Made by a program: the position numbers and the translations under genes
Notes under the pieces: generated by a model
What the model was told of the DNA's origin: nothing
What the model saw: the letters and a program-made list of their open reading frames with translations, nothing else
Database searches by the model: none
In this document: in pieces, positions 32,919-41,470 of the stretch
How the letters are laid out: each line of letters starts with the position of its first letter
Numbering within the stretch: position 1 is the stretch's first letter
Assembly: GCA_029262615.1 (NCBI GenBank)
Contig: JAJCZD010000003.1
Span: 1 to 64,000, forward strand
Direction: 5' to 3'
Length of the DNA: 64,000 nucleotides
DNA from: Candidatus Babelota bacterium
Lineage (GTDB): Bacteria; Babelota; Babeliae; Babelales; Vermiphilaceae

Positions 32919-33707
32919 ATGAAATTCAAATCTTTTATTATTGCATGCTCAATTTTTTCGTTAGCAGCAAAAACTACTATTTATTTTCCGAAACATCTTT
33001 CTGCTAATCTTATACAAGCGCGTAAACCTGATATCGAGTTTGCTTTTGATATTCATGATGTTTTAGTTCAAAAAAATAATGCAGAACAAAAACAAATTAA
33101 ACACAAATATCATAAAACAGTAGGTAAGAAAAAAATGAGTATTGTTGGTGATATTTTTAAACGTATTTTTTCTTTTGGCCTGCACAAAGGAGAACATTAC
33201 AAACTTTATAAAGAAATATCTCATCTTCAAAAACAGAAAGCTACCGGCCAGGCCTTTGCACAAGTATTTACACAATATAATGATCTACAAATGGCAAACT
33301 ATGTAAAAGAACGGGCTAGTGCACAAGATATAACTCCCGGGATGGAAAAACTAGTCGAGCAACTAAGTAAGTATTTTACGTTGCGCATTGCATCCAATAT
33401 TGGTGATCAGTTTTATATCGATCTAAAAAAGAAGCATGCAACCTTTTTTAATCATTTTACTGGTGGAACAACTGTTGCCTATCGATACGGCAAAAAACCT
33501 GTTACTAAACCTTTTTCTACTTATTACCAACAACACGATAAGAACTATAATCCTGAGAAAAAAAAGATTATACTTTTTGTTGATGATAAAAAAGAAAACG
33601 TAAAAGCTGCTGCAAAACATGGATGGGTTGGTATTCATATTTATAAAAAGAAGAATCAAGCTCAACAGTTACATAATGCTCTGCAACAATTAAAAATAAT
33701 GGCATGA
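32919..33707 (+). CDS. Exported HAD-like protein with DxH motif
   Basis: 262 residues, starting at MKFKSFII (a GGGGTT precedes). The signal peptide ends LAAK. Motif I is FAFDIHDVLV, motif II IASNIGDQF, motif III around KKPVTKPFSTYY, motif IV LFVDDKKENVKAA. Its order and cap match the upstream gene, so the two are paralogues at low identity. The stop overlaps the PASTA gene by 4 bases. The substrate is unknown; its place next to a PASTA protein suggests a cell-wall link, which is inference. Confidence 0.75.
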   Translation: MKFKSFIIACSIFSLAAKTTIYFPKHLSANLIQARKPDIEFAFDIHDVLVQKNNAEQKQIKHKYHKTVGKKKMSIVGDIFKRIFSFGLHKGEHYKLYKEISHLQKQKATGQAFAQVFTQYNDLQMANYVKERASAQDITPGMEKLVEQLSKYFTLRIASNIGDQFYIDLKKKHATFFNHFTGGTTVAYRYGKKPVTKPFSTYYQQHDKNYNPEKKKIILFVDDKKENVKAAAKHGWVGIHIYKKKNQAQQLHNALQQLKIMA

Positions 33708-34204
33708 TTAAAAAATACCTTTGGCTTTTTCCCTTTATCTGTTTTTTATGTGGTTACTCATGTTTATTTTTTCTCCTACCACAAAAGACAATTCAAACAC
33801 CGGCAATTGTTGGCTTGCCTGTTGGGCAAGCTGCTCTTATTCTAGCCAAACAAAATCTTAACTTACGAATCATTGCCCAGAAGGATGAGAACTGGGACAA
33901 CCAAGAGATTATTCTGTCCCAAAATCCCAAACCTAATTCAACTATAAAAGAAAATCAGCCAATTTACTGTATCATCTCAACAGCAAATACATCTCTTACT
34001 ATGCCCAATTTTATTGGTAAACAAAAAAAAGAAATAAAAAAAAGGGCTAAGGACCGGGGTCTAAATCTTCAGATGTATACCCTTCTTTCAGAACATCCAC
34101 CTGGCATCTGCTTTGCACAATCTCCAGAGCCTGGAATGAAAGTTACTAATCCAAATGAAATTATTATTTATATAAGTAAAAATAATCTTGCTCCTACCGA
34201 CTAA
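33704..34204 (+). CDS. Membrane-anchored protein with two PASTA domains
   Basis: 166 residues: an N-terminal membrane helix (LFPFICFLCGYSCLFFLLP) then two PASTA repeats, the first starting TPAIVGLPVGQAALIL and the second MPNFIGKQKKEIKKRAKDRG with the typical QSPEPGMKV end. PASTA domains bind peptidoglycan stems or beta-lactams and usually belong to Ser/Thr kinases or PBPs; here they stand alone. The gene is coupled (ATGA) to the HAD gene upstream. Confidence 0.85.
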   Translation: MIKKYLWLFPFICFLCGYSCLFFLLPQKTIQTPAIVGLPVGQAALILAKQNLNLRIIAQKDENWDNQEIILSQNPKPNSTIKENQPIYCIISTANTSLTMPNFIGKQKKEIKKRAKDRGLNLQMYTLLSEHPPGICFAQSPEPGMKVTNPNEIIIYISKNNLAPTD

Positions 34205-34236
34205 ACTCATTTACAGTAATGTGTAAGGAGATAAAA

Positions 34237-34983
34237 ATGATTGAATTAGTATTGTTTTTCATGTTCTGTGCTGGTTTGCTTTTTTTTATTATATTTGAGT
34301 ACAAAAAAAATCACCAAAAAAAAATCGAAGAAAAACGCCTCATTAATTTTACTCTCACCCCAAAAGGTACCATCATCTTGTTTGATCTACATGATGTAGT
34401 ATTTGAATCTGACTGGCCCAAAGTATTTGCACTCCTTAACAAGCGAAAAGATAAATGGTGGCTTTTGATTCGTTTCATCAGACCTTTATTATTGTTTTAT
34501 GCTGCAGTTCTATTTTATACTCAAGGATCTTGGAACGAATTTGTTCACTTTTTAAGAAAACGGTTTCCACATTTAATGCAATATATTCCTTTATTTAAAG
34601 ATATACTCAATCAACAAAAACCAATTAAACAAACCATTGCCATCATTAAAGATTTAAAGAAAAAAGGATACCGTGTAGATGTTGCTTCTAATATTGGGTC
34701 ACTTTTTCTAATTCATTTAGAGAGTACTTTTCCTGAGATCTTTGCAAATTTTGACTATGTAAAAATAATCTCTGGTGATGGAGATTCGTTATTAAAAAAA
34801 CCAAATCTAGAATTTTTTCGTACCTATATTGCTACATTCAATTCTGATGGCAAGCATATCGTTTTTATTGATAACTTCTTGCCAAGTGTAAAAGCTGCAC
34901 AAAAATTGGGTATAATTGGTATACATTTTCAAGATCCAAAACAACTCAAAGACCAACTGACCAAGCTCGGTATTCTGCCCTAA
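34237..34983 (+). CDS. Membrane-anchored HAD-like protein with DxH motif
   Basis: 248 residues from MIELVLFFMF, preceded by AAGGAG. An N-terminal helix anchors it, with the catalytic domain probably outside. Motif I is LFDLHDVVF, motif II VASNIGSLF, motif III KKPNLEFF, motif IV IVFIDNFLPSVKAA, where the second acidic residue of motif IV is Asn. The C-terminal GIIGIHFQDPKQLKDQL is closely shared with the 32067 protein. It is the third member of the DxH group. Confidence 0.75.
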   Translation: MIELVLFFMFCAGLLFFIIFEYKKNHQKKIEEKRLINFTLTPKGTIILFDLHDVVFESDWPKVFALLNKRKDKWWLLIRFIRPLLLFYAAVLFYTQGSWNEFVHFLRKRFPHLMQYIPLFKDILNQQKPIKQTIAIIKDLKKKGYRVDVASNIGSLFLIHLESTFPEIFANFDYVKIISGDGDSLLKKPNLEFFRTYIATFNSDGKHIVFIDNFLPSVKAAQKLGIIGIHFQDPKQLKDQLTKLGILP

Positions 34984-35028
34984 AATTGATTATTTCCTAT
35001 TTGGCAAAATTTGCCTACAACCCCCTAG

Positions 35029-35056
35029 TTTACCTTTTTTCATTAGATGGTATAAT
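35029..35056 (+). promoter_or_regulatory. Candidate sigma70 promoter of the LEA-like genes
   Basis: TTTACC and a perfect TATAAT are separated by 16 bases, about 50 bases before the start of the first LEA-like gene. Confidence 0.5.
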
Positions 35057-35105
35057 GTTCTATTATTATGAAAAAGTATTAAAATTACCTTAGATAGGGA
35101 TATTC

Positions 35106-35771
35106 ATGAAAAAGCTCTCAGCTCTCGTATTAATCTTATTAATAAGCGCTACCCAAGCACATACCTTTAAATGCTCAACTTGTGGCAAAAAATTTAGTGC
35201 TGTAGAAATTAAAGCCAAAAGTGAGTTTGCAGAAACCATGCAAGATCTTGGCAAATCTATTGGAGATGCCGGTAAAGATCTTGGCAATTTTTTCTCAGCT
35301 ACTACACTTACCTTTATTAATAAAACAAAAGATGCTGGCCTCACCATGAAAGATGGCATTGTAACTGGGTATACCAACACCAAAGATGGTATTAAGAGCG
35401 CTGCTACAAAAACGAAAGATGGCTTTGTTAATGGCCCAAAGAATATTAAAGATGGCATTGTTACTGGGTATATCAAGACCAAAGATGGTATTAAAAACGC
35501 TGCAATTAAAACAAAAGATGGTTTTGTAGGCGTTATTCAAGCTCCAAAAAAGATGACGGATGGAATTGTTAATGCAAGCAAAAACACTAAAGAGTTTATA
35601 CAAAATAAAATGGCAGAAAGTGGTGAATTTATTGCCGTTTCTGTAAAAAAAACTGGTGAGGTTATCAAAACTAGTGGTGAAACCCTAGAAAAAAATAGCA
35701 AAAACTTCCGCCCTGAAAGCTACATTGAAGAACCCGCTGAAGAAGTTAATCAAGAAGAAGAATCTAACTAA
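35106..35771 (+). CDS. Exported LEA-like protein with 11-residue repeats
   Basis: 221 residues. A signal peptide ends ATQA, followed by a CxxC (FKCSTCGKKF). The middle is built of 11-residue units of the form KDG[IF]-x6-T; three units make a 33-residue super-repeat that occurs twice, seen in the DNA as a 99-base period (35349 and 35448). Amphipathic 11-mers of this kind are the hallmark of group 3 LEA proteins, which protect membranes and proteins under water stress. The tail is acidic (EEPAEEVNQEEES). Function outside the cytoplasm is inferred. Confidence 0.75.
   Translation: MKKLSALVLILLISATQAHTFKCSTCGKKFSAVEIKAKSEFAETMQDLGKSIGDAGKDLGNFFSATTLTFINKTKDAGLTMKDGIVTGYTNTKDGIKSAATKTKDGFVNGPKNIKDGIVTGYIKTKDGIKNAAIKTKDGFVGVIQAPKKMTDGIVNASKNTKEFIQNKMAESGEFIAVSVKKTGEVIKTSGETLEKNSKNFRPESYIEEPAEEVNQEEESN
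35349..35546 (+). repeat. Tandem coding repeat, 99-base unit, two copies
   Basis: AAAGATGGCATTGT recurs 99 bases apart and starts two near-identical 33-codon units inside the LEA-like gene, each made of three 11-codon sub-units. Confidence 0.8.
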
Positions 35772-35833
35772 TTCATAGTTAGTTCGTTTTCACTTAATCA
35801 TTTCAAAATTGTTCGTATCAAATAGGAGGAACT

Positions 35834-36184
35834 ATGAAACGTTATTTCATATTACTAGCATTAGCAACCGGTATAACTTGTCTAGCAGAAGCTAAAAAAT
35901 CAGAAACTATTGGCCAAAAAATGGACAAAGCTCTTAGTTCTGTAAAAGAAACAAGCAAAAAAGTTGTTGCTAATACAAAAGAACTTGGCAAAAAAGTTGT
36001 CCTAGAGACCAAAGAAGTAGCAACTAAGGTTGCTGATGCAGGTAAAACAGTATTAGCAAAAACTGGTGAATTTGTAGGCAATGCAACACAAAAAATCGCC
36101 CAAGGAACTAAAAAACTTGGTAAAAAGATAACTAGAGAAAGTGAAAATTTAGCTAAAACTGAAGAGGAAACAATTCAGGCATAA
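35834..36184 (+). CDS. Exported LEA-like lysine-rich protein
   Basis: 116 residues with a signal peptide ending CLAEA. The mature part is a lysine/threonine/valine-rich amphipathic helix with 11-residue units (TKELGKKVVLE, TKEVATKVADA, TKKLGKKITRE). It lacks the CxxC and acidic tail of the upstream LEA-like protein. The ribosome site AGGAGGA is strong, so expression may be high. An intrinsic terminator follows. It can also be read as a histone-H1-like basic helix, but the 11-mer period favours LEA. Confidence 0.75.
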   Translation: MKRYFILLALATGITCLAEAKKSETIGQKMDKALSSVKETSKKVVANTKELGKKVVLETKEVATKVADAGKTVLAKTGEFVGNATQKIAQGTKKLGKKITRESENLAKTEEETIQA

Positions 36185-36211
36185 CTTTAGTTCACATTTA
36201 CTATAATTTTT

Positions 36212-36242
36212 GAACGGTGTTAATAGCACCGTTCTTTTTTTT
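36212..36242 (+). terminator. Intrinsic terminator
   Basis: An 8-bp stem GAACGGTG/CACCGTTC with a 7-base loop is followed by an unbroken T-tract, 27 bases after the LEA-like gene. Confidence 0.92.
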
Positions 36243-36404
36243 GGACTCGCAAGAAGAAAGTAAATTAATTTTTAAGAAACGTCCGAATCAAACTTAGTAC
36301 GAGAGAAGTAGGAAAAAATAAACCCTTGATTCTTACCAAACCAAATTCGCACCATAGTAAGTAAGTTTTCTGGTGTCTAACACGTAGAAAAAAAGGAAGA
36401 AACA

Positions 36405-37241
36405 ATGAAAGCAATTTGGGATGGATCATTATCATTTGGCTTAGTAACTATTCCTATCCGGCTGTATTCAGCTACAGAGTCACATTCACTCGGTTTTAAA
36501 GTTCTGTGTGGTAAATGTCATAATCAGTTAACCTATTCGCGCTATTGCCCTAAATGTAAAAAAGAAGTGCCTTGGGAGAATGTAATAAAAGGATTAAAGC
36601 TGCCAAGTGGAAAATACTTTATTGCAACACCAGAGAAAATCAAAGAATTAAAACCGGAAAAAACTGATACTATTTCTGTTGTTGAATTTATTGATAAAGA
36701 TGAGATCAACTTTATTTATTTAAAAAGTCATTACTATTTAGCGCCCAAGAAAAAATCAGAAAATGCATACTTTTTGTTTCAACAAGCCCTTGAAAATAGT
36801 AATAAGGTGGGTATTGGCACTTTTGTAATGCGGGACAAAGAATATGTTTGTACCATTACCCCGTATGAAACAGGCCTATTATTAACCACTATGAACTATG
36901 CCTATGAGATACGACCGATTAAAAGTATTGCAGCTCTTAAAAAAATGCCTAAAGTAAAACCAGCAGAATTAAAGCTTGCAAACCAACTTATAAAACAATT
37001 AACAAAGAAGAAGTTTGACCTTACTCAGTTTAAAGATACTTTTGCTGAGAAACTCAAAAAAGCAATAAAAACGGGAAAGAAAGTAAAACCAAAAACGTCT
37101 GAAAAGAAAAAAAGGCCAAAAAAAGAAAGCACCTCTGGCAAAAAAACTGAAGAAACAATTCTTGCCTCCTTGCGTGCGAGTTTAGAAAAACCAAAAATAC
37201 GCCGACGGCCTGTTGCACAAGCTAAAAAAGGCAGGCGATGA
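36405..37241 (+). CDS. ku: Ku protein, NHEJ
   Basis: Homodimeric ring that binds broken DNA ends. The N terminus MKAIWDGSLSFGLVTIPIRLY is truncated here to its diagnostic words SLSFGLVTIP; it is followed by a CxxC pair (CGKCHN and CPKCKK) and by KSHYYLAPKK, all typical of bacterial Ku. The last 60 residues are Lys/Arg-rich (KKKRPKKES, KIRRRPVAQ), the DNA-threading tail found in many bacterial Ku proteins. It overlaps the ligase gene by 4 bases. Confidence 0.95.
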   Translation: MKAIWDGSLSFGLVTIPIRLYSATESHSLGFKVLCGKCHNQLTYSRYCPKCKKEVPWENVIKGLKLPSGKYFIATPEKIKELKPEKTDTISVVEFIDKDEINFIYLKSHYYLAPKKKSENAYFLFQQALENSNKVGIGTFVMRDKEYVCTITPYETGLLLTTMNYAYEIRPIKSIAALKKMPKVKPAELKLANQLIKQLTKKKFDLTQFKDTFAEKLKKAIKTGKKVKPKTSEKKKRPKKESTSGKKTEETILASLRASLEKPKIRRRPVAQAKKGRR

Positions 37242-38146
37242 AATACAAAGCAGAGCTATGTAAGATTGGCGATAAGGATGATCTGGCATTAGAAGGCTAT
37301 CTTTATGAGCCCAAACTGGACGGCATTCGTGCCTTGTGTGAGGTTAGCCCAAAAAGCATGAAGTTTTTCACTCGTAATGATAATAATGTAACAACAGAAT
37401 ATCCCGAGCTAAACTTCCGTAAAAGCATTAAAGCAAAAAGCTGCATCTTGGATGGTGAGATTGTCATATACGATAAAAAAGGAAAACCTAGTTTTCATTT
37501 GTGGCAATTGCGCAAACAACACGATTTAAAAGCTGTGTATGTTGTTTTTGATATCTTGAGCAAAGATGGAAAATCACTTTTGAAAAAGCCTTTATATGAG
37601 CGCAAACAAATATTAGAAGAAACCATAAAAGAATCAAAACAACTTGAACTGATTCCCTTTAGTTTAAATGGAAAAAAACTTTGGAAGATTGTTTCTAAAC
37701 TTGGGCTCGAAGGGGTAATTGCAAAAAAAATAGATAGTACCTATAAACCTGGTAAACGCCCGACTGATTGGCTTAAGGTTAAATTATCCGATTCAGCTGA
37801 TTGTGTCATTGTTGGTTATACACAGAAAAAAAGAGAGGTTTCTTCACTCGCTTTGGGCTTGTATAAAAAAGGAGAGTTGCATTATATCGGCAAAGTTGGT
37901 ACCGGCTTTAATGCCAAGGATATAGTAACACTGTATAATAAGCTGGAAAAATTAGAAACCGATAAACCACCCGTAGTTAATCCTGGGCGCATGCGCATTA
38001 TTAACTGGGTAAAGCCCAAATTAGTTGCTGAAATCAAATATGTTGAGCTAACCAAGGGTGAGCATCTACGTGCGCCCGTCTTTTTACACCTTCGCCCCGA
38101 TAAAAAACCGAAGGGTTGTACCTTTAAAGCAAATTTTGGCAAATAA
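37238..38146 (+). CDS. ligD: LigD-type ATP-dependent DNA ligase
   Basis: 302 residues comprising only the ligase module. Motif I is EPKLDGIRA (the lysine that takes AMP), then LDGEIVIYD (motif III region), LEGVIAKK (motif IV) and WLKVKL (motif V). The OB fold follows (ADCVIVGYTQ to GCTFKANFG). The polymerase and phosphoesterase domains of full LigD are absent, and none is found nearby. The 4-base overlap with ku makes a compact two-gene NHEJ operon. Confidence 0.93.
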   Translation: MKYKAELCKIGDKDDLALEGYLYEPKLDGIRALCEVSPKSMKFFTRNDNNVTTEYPELNFRKSIKAKSCILDGEIVIYDKKGKPSFHLWQLRKQHDLKAVYVVFDILSKDGKSLLKKPLYERKQILEETIKESKQLELIPFSLNGKKLWKIVSKLGLEGVIAKKIDSTYKPGKRPTDWLKVKLSDSADCVIVGYTQKKREVSSLALGLYKKGELHYIGKVGTGFNAKDIVTLYNKLEKLETDKPPVVNPGRMRIINWVKPKLVAEIKYVELTKGEHLRAPVFLHLRPDKKPKGCTFKANFGK

Positions 38147-38225
38147 ATTTTCGTTGAGCCAATTTATTTATTTTACTTTTAGTTTATACTTTTATATGTA
38201 ATTTAACCCACAACAAGGAGTATCC

Positions 38226-38621
38226 ATGAAAAATCTTTTTTTATCTCTTTCATTGATCAGTTCACTCGTTTTTGCAGGCACTGGATCAGACCAATTAGAA
38301 AATGCTTTTGCAAAGTTTAATAATAACCTAATTGCTATTAGTAAAAATAAAGATAAAAACGAAGTAATGAAAGCAATGATGCTCAACATAAACCAGTTAC
38401 TTCAAAAAGTATCCCAACTAGCGCAACAATATGACAAAAATGCTGAAGTCAACAATGTAGTTGAGCATTTGATGGCTAATGTACAAAACATTGATCAAGG
38501 TCACTTAGTACAGGAAATTAAAAAACGTGCCCCACAGTTAGATATAACTGGCGCAGAACCTGAAGATCTATGCATGAGCTTATTCTTTATTGAGTTAGAA
38601 GAAATTTTCCAAGATTGCTAA
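38226..38621 (+). CDS. Exported helical protein of unknown function
   Basis: 131 residues with a signal peptide ending LVFA. The remainder is predicted alpha-helical with Asn/Gln/Lys-rich helices and a C-terminal CMSLFFIELEEIFQDC bearing two Cys. AAGGAG sets the start. It is followed after 33 bases by a second exported helical protein; they may be an operon. No family is recognised. Confidence 0.65.
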   Translation: MKNLFLSLSLISSLVFAGTGSDQLENAFAKFNNNLIAISKNKDKNEVMKAMMLNINQLLQKVSQLAQQYDKNAEVNNVVEHLMANVQNIDQGHLVQEIKKRAPQLDITGAEPEDLCMSLFFIELEEIFQDC

Positions 38622-38654
38622 TTATTAAACAACACACTTTATTTAGGGAACAAT

Positions 38655-39041
38655 ATGAAAAAAATATTTTTAATTGCACTGATATCATTTTGTGCTCAAT
38701 TTTCAATTCTTTCTTCAACAGTAGCCACTTGCAAGCCAGAGGAAAGTAAAACTGAATATTGCATTTGTGGTAGCAAAGAAATGCTTATAAAAATGCTTTC
38801 ATTAGCACTGCGAGCACATTTTATTGAAATTGAACAAGCATATACTAAACTTGTGAACTCTGAACAATTCAAAACAATACCAGAAACCGAAAAGCTAAAA
38901 GCATTTTATAATCTTAGAGTACGAAATGTTCAAGGACAAAGAGAAATTTTCGAACAATTAGAAAAACTTGTTAATGATGAAGAAGCAAACGAAATATATA
39001 GACAGACTAAAAAATCAGTTCAAAATATTAAAAAAAGCTAA
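38655..39041 (+). CDS. Exported helical protein of unknown function
   Basis: 128 residues with a signal peptide and three Cys in the first 50 residues of the mature protein (ATCKPEES, EYCICGS). The rest is helical and charged. It ends at an intrinsic terminator whose stem includes the stop codon. Size, position and helical make-up match the gene before it, but sequence identity is not obvious. Confidence 0.65.
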   Translation: MKKIFLIALISFCAQFSILSSTVATCKPEESKTEYCICGSKEMLIKMLSLALRAHFIEIEQAYTKLVNSEQFKTIPETEKLKAFYNLRVRNVQGQREIFEQLEKLVNDEEANEIYRQTKKSVQNIKKS

Positions 39042-39064
39042 GTGTACCTGCTTAGCCTTTTTAG
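39031..39064 (+). terminator. Intrinsic terminator overlapping a stop codon
   Basis: The stem GCTAAG/CTTAGC (39037-39042, 39051-39056) is followed by CTTTTTAG and preceded by an A-run. The TAA stop of the upstream gene is part of the stem. Confidence 0.75.
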
Positions 39065-39127
39065 TATCTCTTGTAATATATTCCATACCTATTGCAAAAG
39101 GTGGGTGTTGCACACCAATGACCCAAT

Positions 39128-40354
39128 TTAGCAAATTACCGAATCTAAACCTTTAGGCCAAAAGGACCAGGTTAGATACAAAAGACTTCTTTGGATATTT
39201 TTCTTTTTCTCTTTTTCTTGTAACCAACTATCACAATTTTGTGCAAATTCTGCTAATTGAGCAATTGTAATATCGCCATTTTGTTGGCCAAATGCTACTA
39301 AAAATGGAAATTCTAAAAAACAAAAACTTGTAGTTTTCTCTGGTGTATTAATAGATTTTGCTACTTGTTGCAATTGCAGATCCCAGATTTTTATTTTATT
39401 ATCATCAGATAAGACTGGTAGCAATGAATCTCTTACAAGGCCAAAATGTATTATTTTTCCTCCTTGCTTACCCAGTTCCTTAATCCTTGTACCTGTAGGT
39501 AATTTCCATCGTTTAATTGTGGTATCACAAGAGGCTGAATACAAATCATTCCCATTCCCATGTATAATTACATCTGATATACATGCAGTATGTCCTTCCA
39601 TTATTTTTTTGCATTCACCTGTTTTCCGGTCCCATATTTTTATTTTTTTATCTTGGGAACCGGTAACAATTTTGTCTGTTTTTTCAATAAATTTTGCAAC
39701 CCAAACTACATTATCGTGCCCAAAGGTTTGTAACAATTTTGGGTTTGCAACATCTTCCATCGTCCATAATTTTGCTGTATTATCTGCAGAGCATGTTAAT
39801 AATAATTTATTTTGCACATCACCTGAGACCATGGTTACTTGTGCAGAATGAGCTTGCAATTCTTTGATCAACTTGCTTTTAGATTGGTTCCACAAAACAA
39901 TATTTCCATCTCCACAAGCACTTATCATAACCGTTGGCGAATAAAGCAAAAAATCATACACTGGTGATCCATGCCGATATGATATGCGGTAATGCTTGTA
40001 ATCCTGGAAATCCCAACTACCAACATTACCTTCAAGTGAAGCTGAATATAATCTTTGATTTCCAGAATCAAAAGTAAGATGACGTACCTGATCAGAATGC
40101 CCTTTTAATGTCTTTATAGGCTTATAGGAACCATAGATGAAATTAAATTCCCTCTCAATTAACTCTCGTAGTTCAGAAAACTTAAATTGATTCATAATAA
40201 AATCTTTATTTTCTGGAGTCATATCTTTTGCCACCTTATGCGTATTTGCAAGAACGCATAGCTGCATTAATGTCTTTACTCTCGGGGTATCCATCGCACT
40301 CAAAAAAAGACTAATGCAAAAAGAAGATAAGAATAATAATTTATTGAATTTCAT
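39128..40354 (-). CDS. Exported WD40-repeat protein
   Basis: 408 residues. The signal peptide ends LFLSA before MDTPRVKTL. Six to seven WD40 blades begin at KTLKGHSDQVRHLTF; others are ELQAHSAQVTMVSG, QTFGHDNVVWVAKF and KIMEGHTACISDVII, with GH and [WF]D positions well kept. These are much closer to eukaryotic WD40 repeats than the 4571-6040 propeller. GAGGTTATAAA precedes the ATG. It is the last gene of a three-gene minus-strand run. Confidence 0.88.
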   Translation of the reverse strand: MKFNKLLFLSSFCISLFLSAMDTPRVKTLMQLCVLANTHKVAKDMTPENKDFIMNQFKFSELRELIEREFNFIYGSYKPIKTLKGHSDQVRHLTFDSGNQRLYSASLEGNVGSWDFQDYKHYRISYRHGSPVYDFLLYSPTVMISACGDGNIVLWNQSKSKLIKELQAHSAQVTMVSGDVQNKLLLTCSADNTAKLWTMEDVANPKLLQTFGHDNVVWVAKFIEKTDKIVTGSQDKKIKIWDRKTGECKKIMEGHTACISDVIIHGNGNDLYSASCDTTIKRWKLPTGTRIKELGKQGGKIIHFGLVRDSLLPVLSDDNKIKIWDLQLQQVAKSINTPEKTTSFCFLEFPFLVAFGQQNGDITIAQLAEFAQNCDSWLQEKEKKKNIQRSLLYLTWSFWPKGLDSVIC

Positions 40355-40375
40355 TTTATAACCTCAAAAATTTAT

Positions 40376-41284
40376 TTATGAGTGCATGCCATACTCAGAA
40401 TTTTTCTTTTCAGTATCACCATCATTGAAAAATCCATTAATAGCTTTGTTCATGTGCTCTTGGGTTACTGTTTTTGATCTCTCAAGAATTGCTAATATTT
40501 TAGCTTCATTAAGAATCTTTTTCATCTGTATGATATTACAATCTTTTAAATTGCCAGCAATAGTTCTTATTTTTACCTCTTTAGCCAGTGGCGGTTGTAT
40601 TTGAGCAGTAAGTTTTTCCAACAAAAGAATTCTTTGGTTATTATTAGGCAGCTCTACTTTTATTACTTTATCAAATCTTGTTCTTAGCCAGGTATGAGTA
40701 GCTTTATCAAAGCGAATGCCCCATTCAAAAAAAACAATAAGATGTTTACCTTTTTGTGTAAATTCTTGTTGTTTTTGTTTTATAAGCTCTGTGAACAAGT
40801 CGGTATTTGTAAAAGTTGCTTTGTGAATTATTGGTAATATGGTACTCATAGCATGAAAAACAAGGACCCCACATGAGGATTCTATAGATTTTTCTGCAAT
40901 AGAGGTTAAATGAAGATTAATTTTTTCTAATAAGGGTTTAATGGTAGGTAATTTTTTTGGATCCTGCCGATTAATAATATATTTAAGTACTTCAAGGCCA
41001 AAAACATTTTCTATTTGTGCACTTGGTAATAAACTAATTAATTGTTGTATTCGGTCTGTTTTCCCTGAAGCATCTGGACCATATAAAACAATAGTTTGAG
41101 GAATAGTAACGCCAACATTTTTTAATTGATCAATATTAGAAAATACTCCTGCAAGATATTGTATACCACCTTCTTTTTCATAATCAGGCAAAATAGCCTT
41201 TTCTCTGTTTTCTTCAGCTTGCATTGCCAAACCTACTGGCATGCTACAAACAAGTAAAAATAAGGATAAAGACAACCTTTTCAT
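40376..41284 (-). CDS. Exported AAA+ ATPase-like protein
   Basis: 302 residues. A signal peptide ends VGLA before MQAEENRE. The AAA fold shows Walker A GPDASGKT and a late RFDKVIKVELPNNNQRILLL that matches the sensor/second region of homology of classical AAA proteins. Walker B is degenerate: the strand GVLVFHAMS lacks the Asp-Glu pair. With an export signal and no Walker B acids, it may be a non-hydrolysing AAA scaffold, or it may act in the ATP-rich host cytosol. Start ATG is clear; no strong Shine-Dalgarno is seen. Confidence 0.65.
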   Translation of the reverse strand: MKRLSLSLFLLVCSMPVGLAMQAEENREKAILPDYEKEGGIQYLAGVFSNIDQLKNVGVTIPQTIVLYGPDASGKTDRIQQLISLLPSAQIENVFGLEVLKYIINRQDPKKLPTIKPLLEKINLHLTSIAEKSIESSCGVLVFHAMSTILPIIHKATFTNTDLFTELIKQKQQEFTQKGKHLIVFFEWGIRFDKATHTWLRTRFDKVIKVELPNNNQRILLLEKLTAQIQPPLAKEVKIRTIAGNLKDCNIIQMKKILNEAKILAILERSKTVTQEHMNKAINGFFNDGDTEKKNSEYGMHS

Positions 41285-41317
41285 GAATACCCCGGTTTCT
41301 AGAAATTTAATGTGTTT

Positions 41318-41455
41318 ATTACAAATATAACTTATTTTATAATTATTGCAATGTTTTTATTTGTAACATTCCTAAGCCCGATCACCCCAGTCAGTCACTT
41401 TTCAAGTCAATGGCGGGAAGACCTGAGTTGCCTTAAAGGCATATCGAAGGGCATG
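41318..41455. repeat. Upstream region duplicated at 43130-43245, with repeat relic
   Basis: The block ATTACAAATATAACTTATTT at about 41320 and the following TATTTGTAAC ... CCTAAGCCCGATCACCC ... GGCATATCGAAGGG order recur upstream of the next gene at 43130-43245. The outer parts are close to identical; the inner parts differ in length. On the minus strand it forms the 5' region of the AAA-like gene. Confidence 0.6.
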
Positions 41456-41470
41456 TTATAACCTCAAAAT

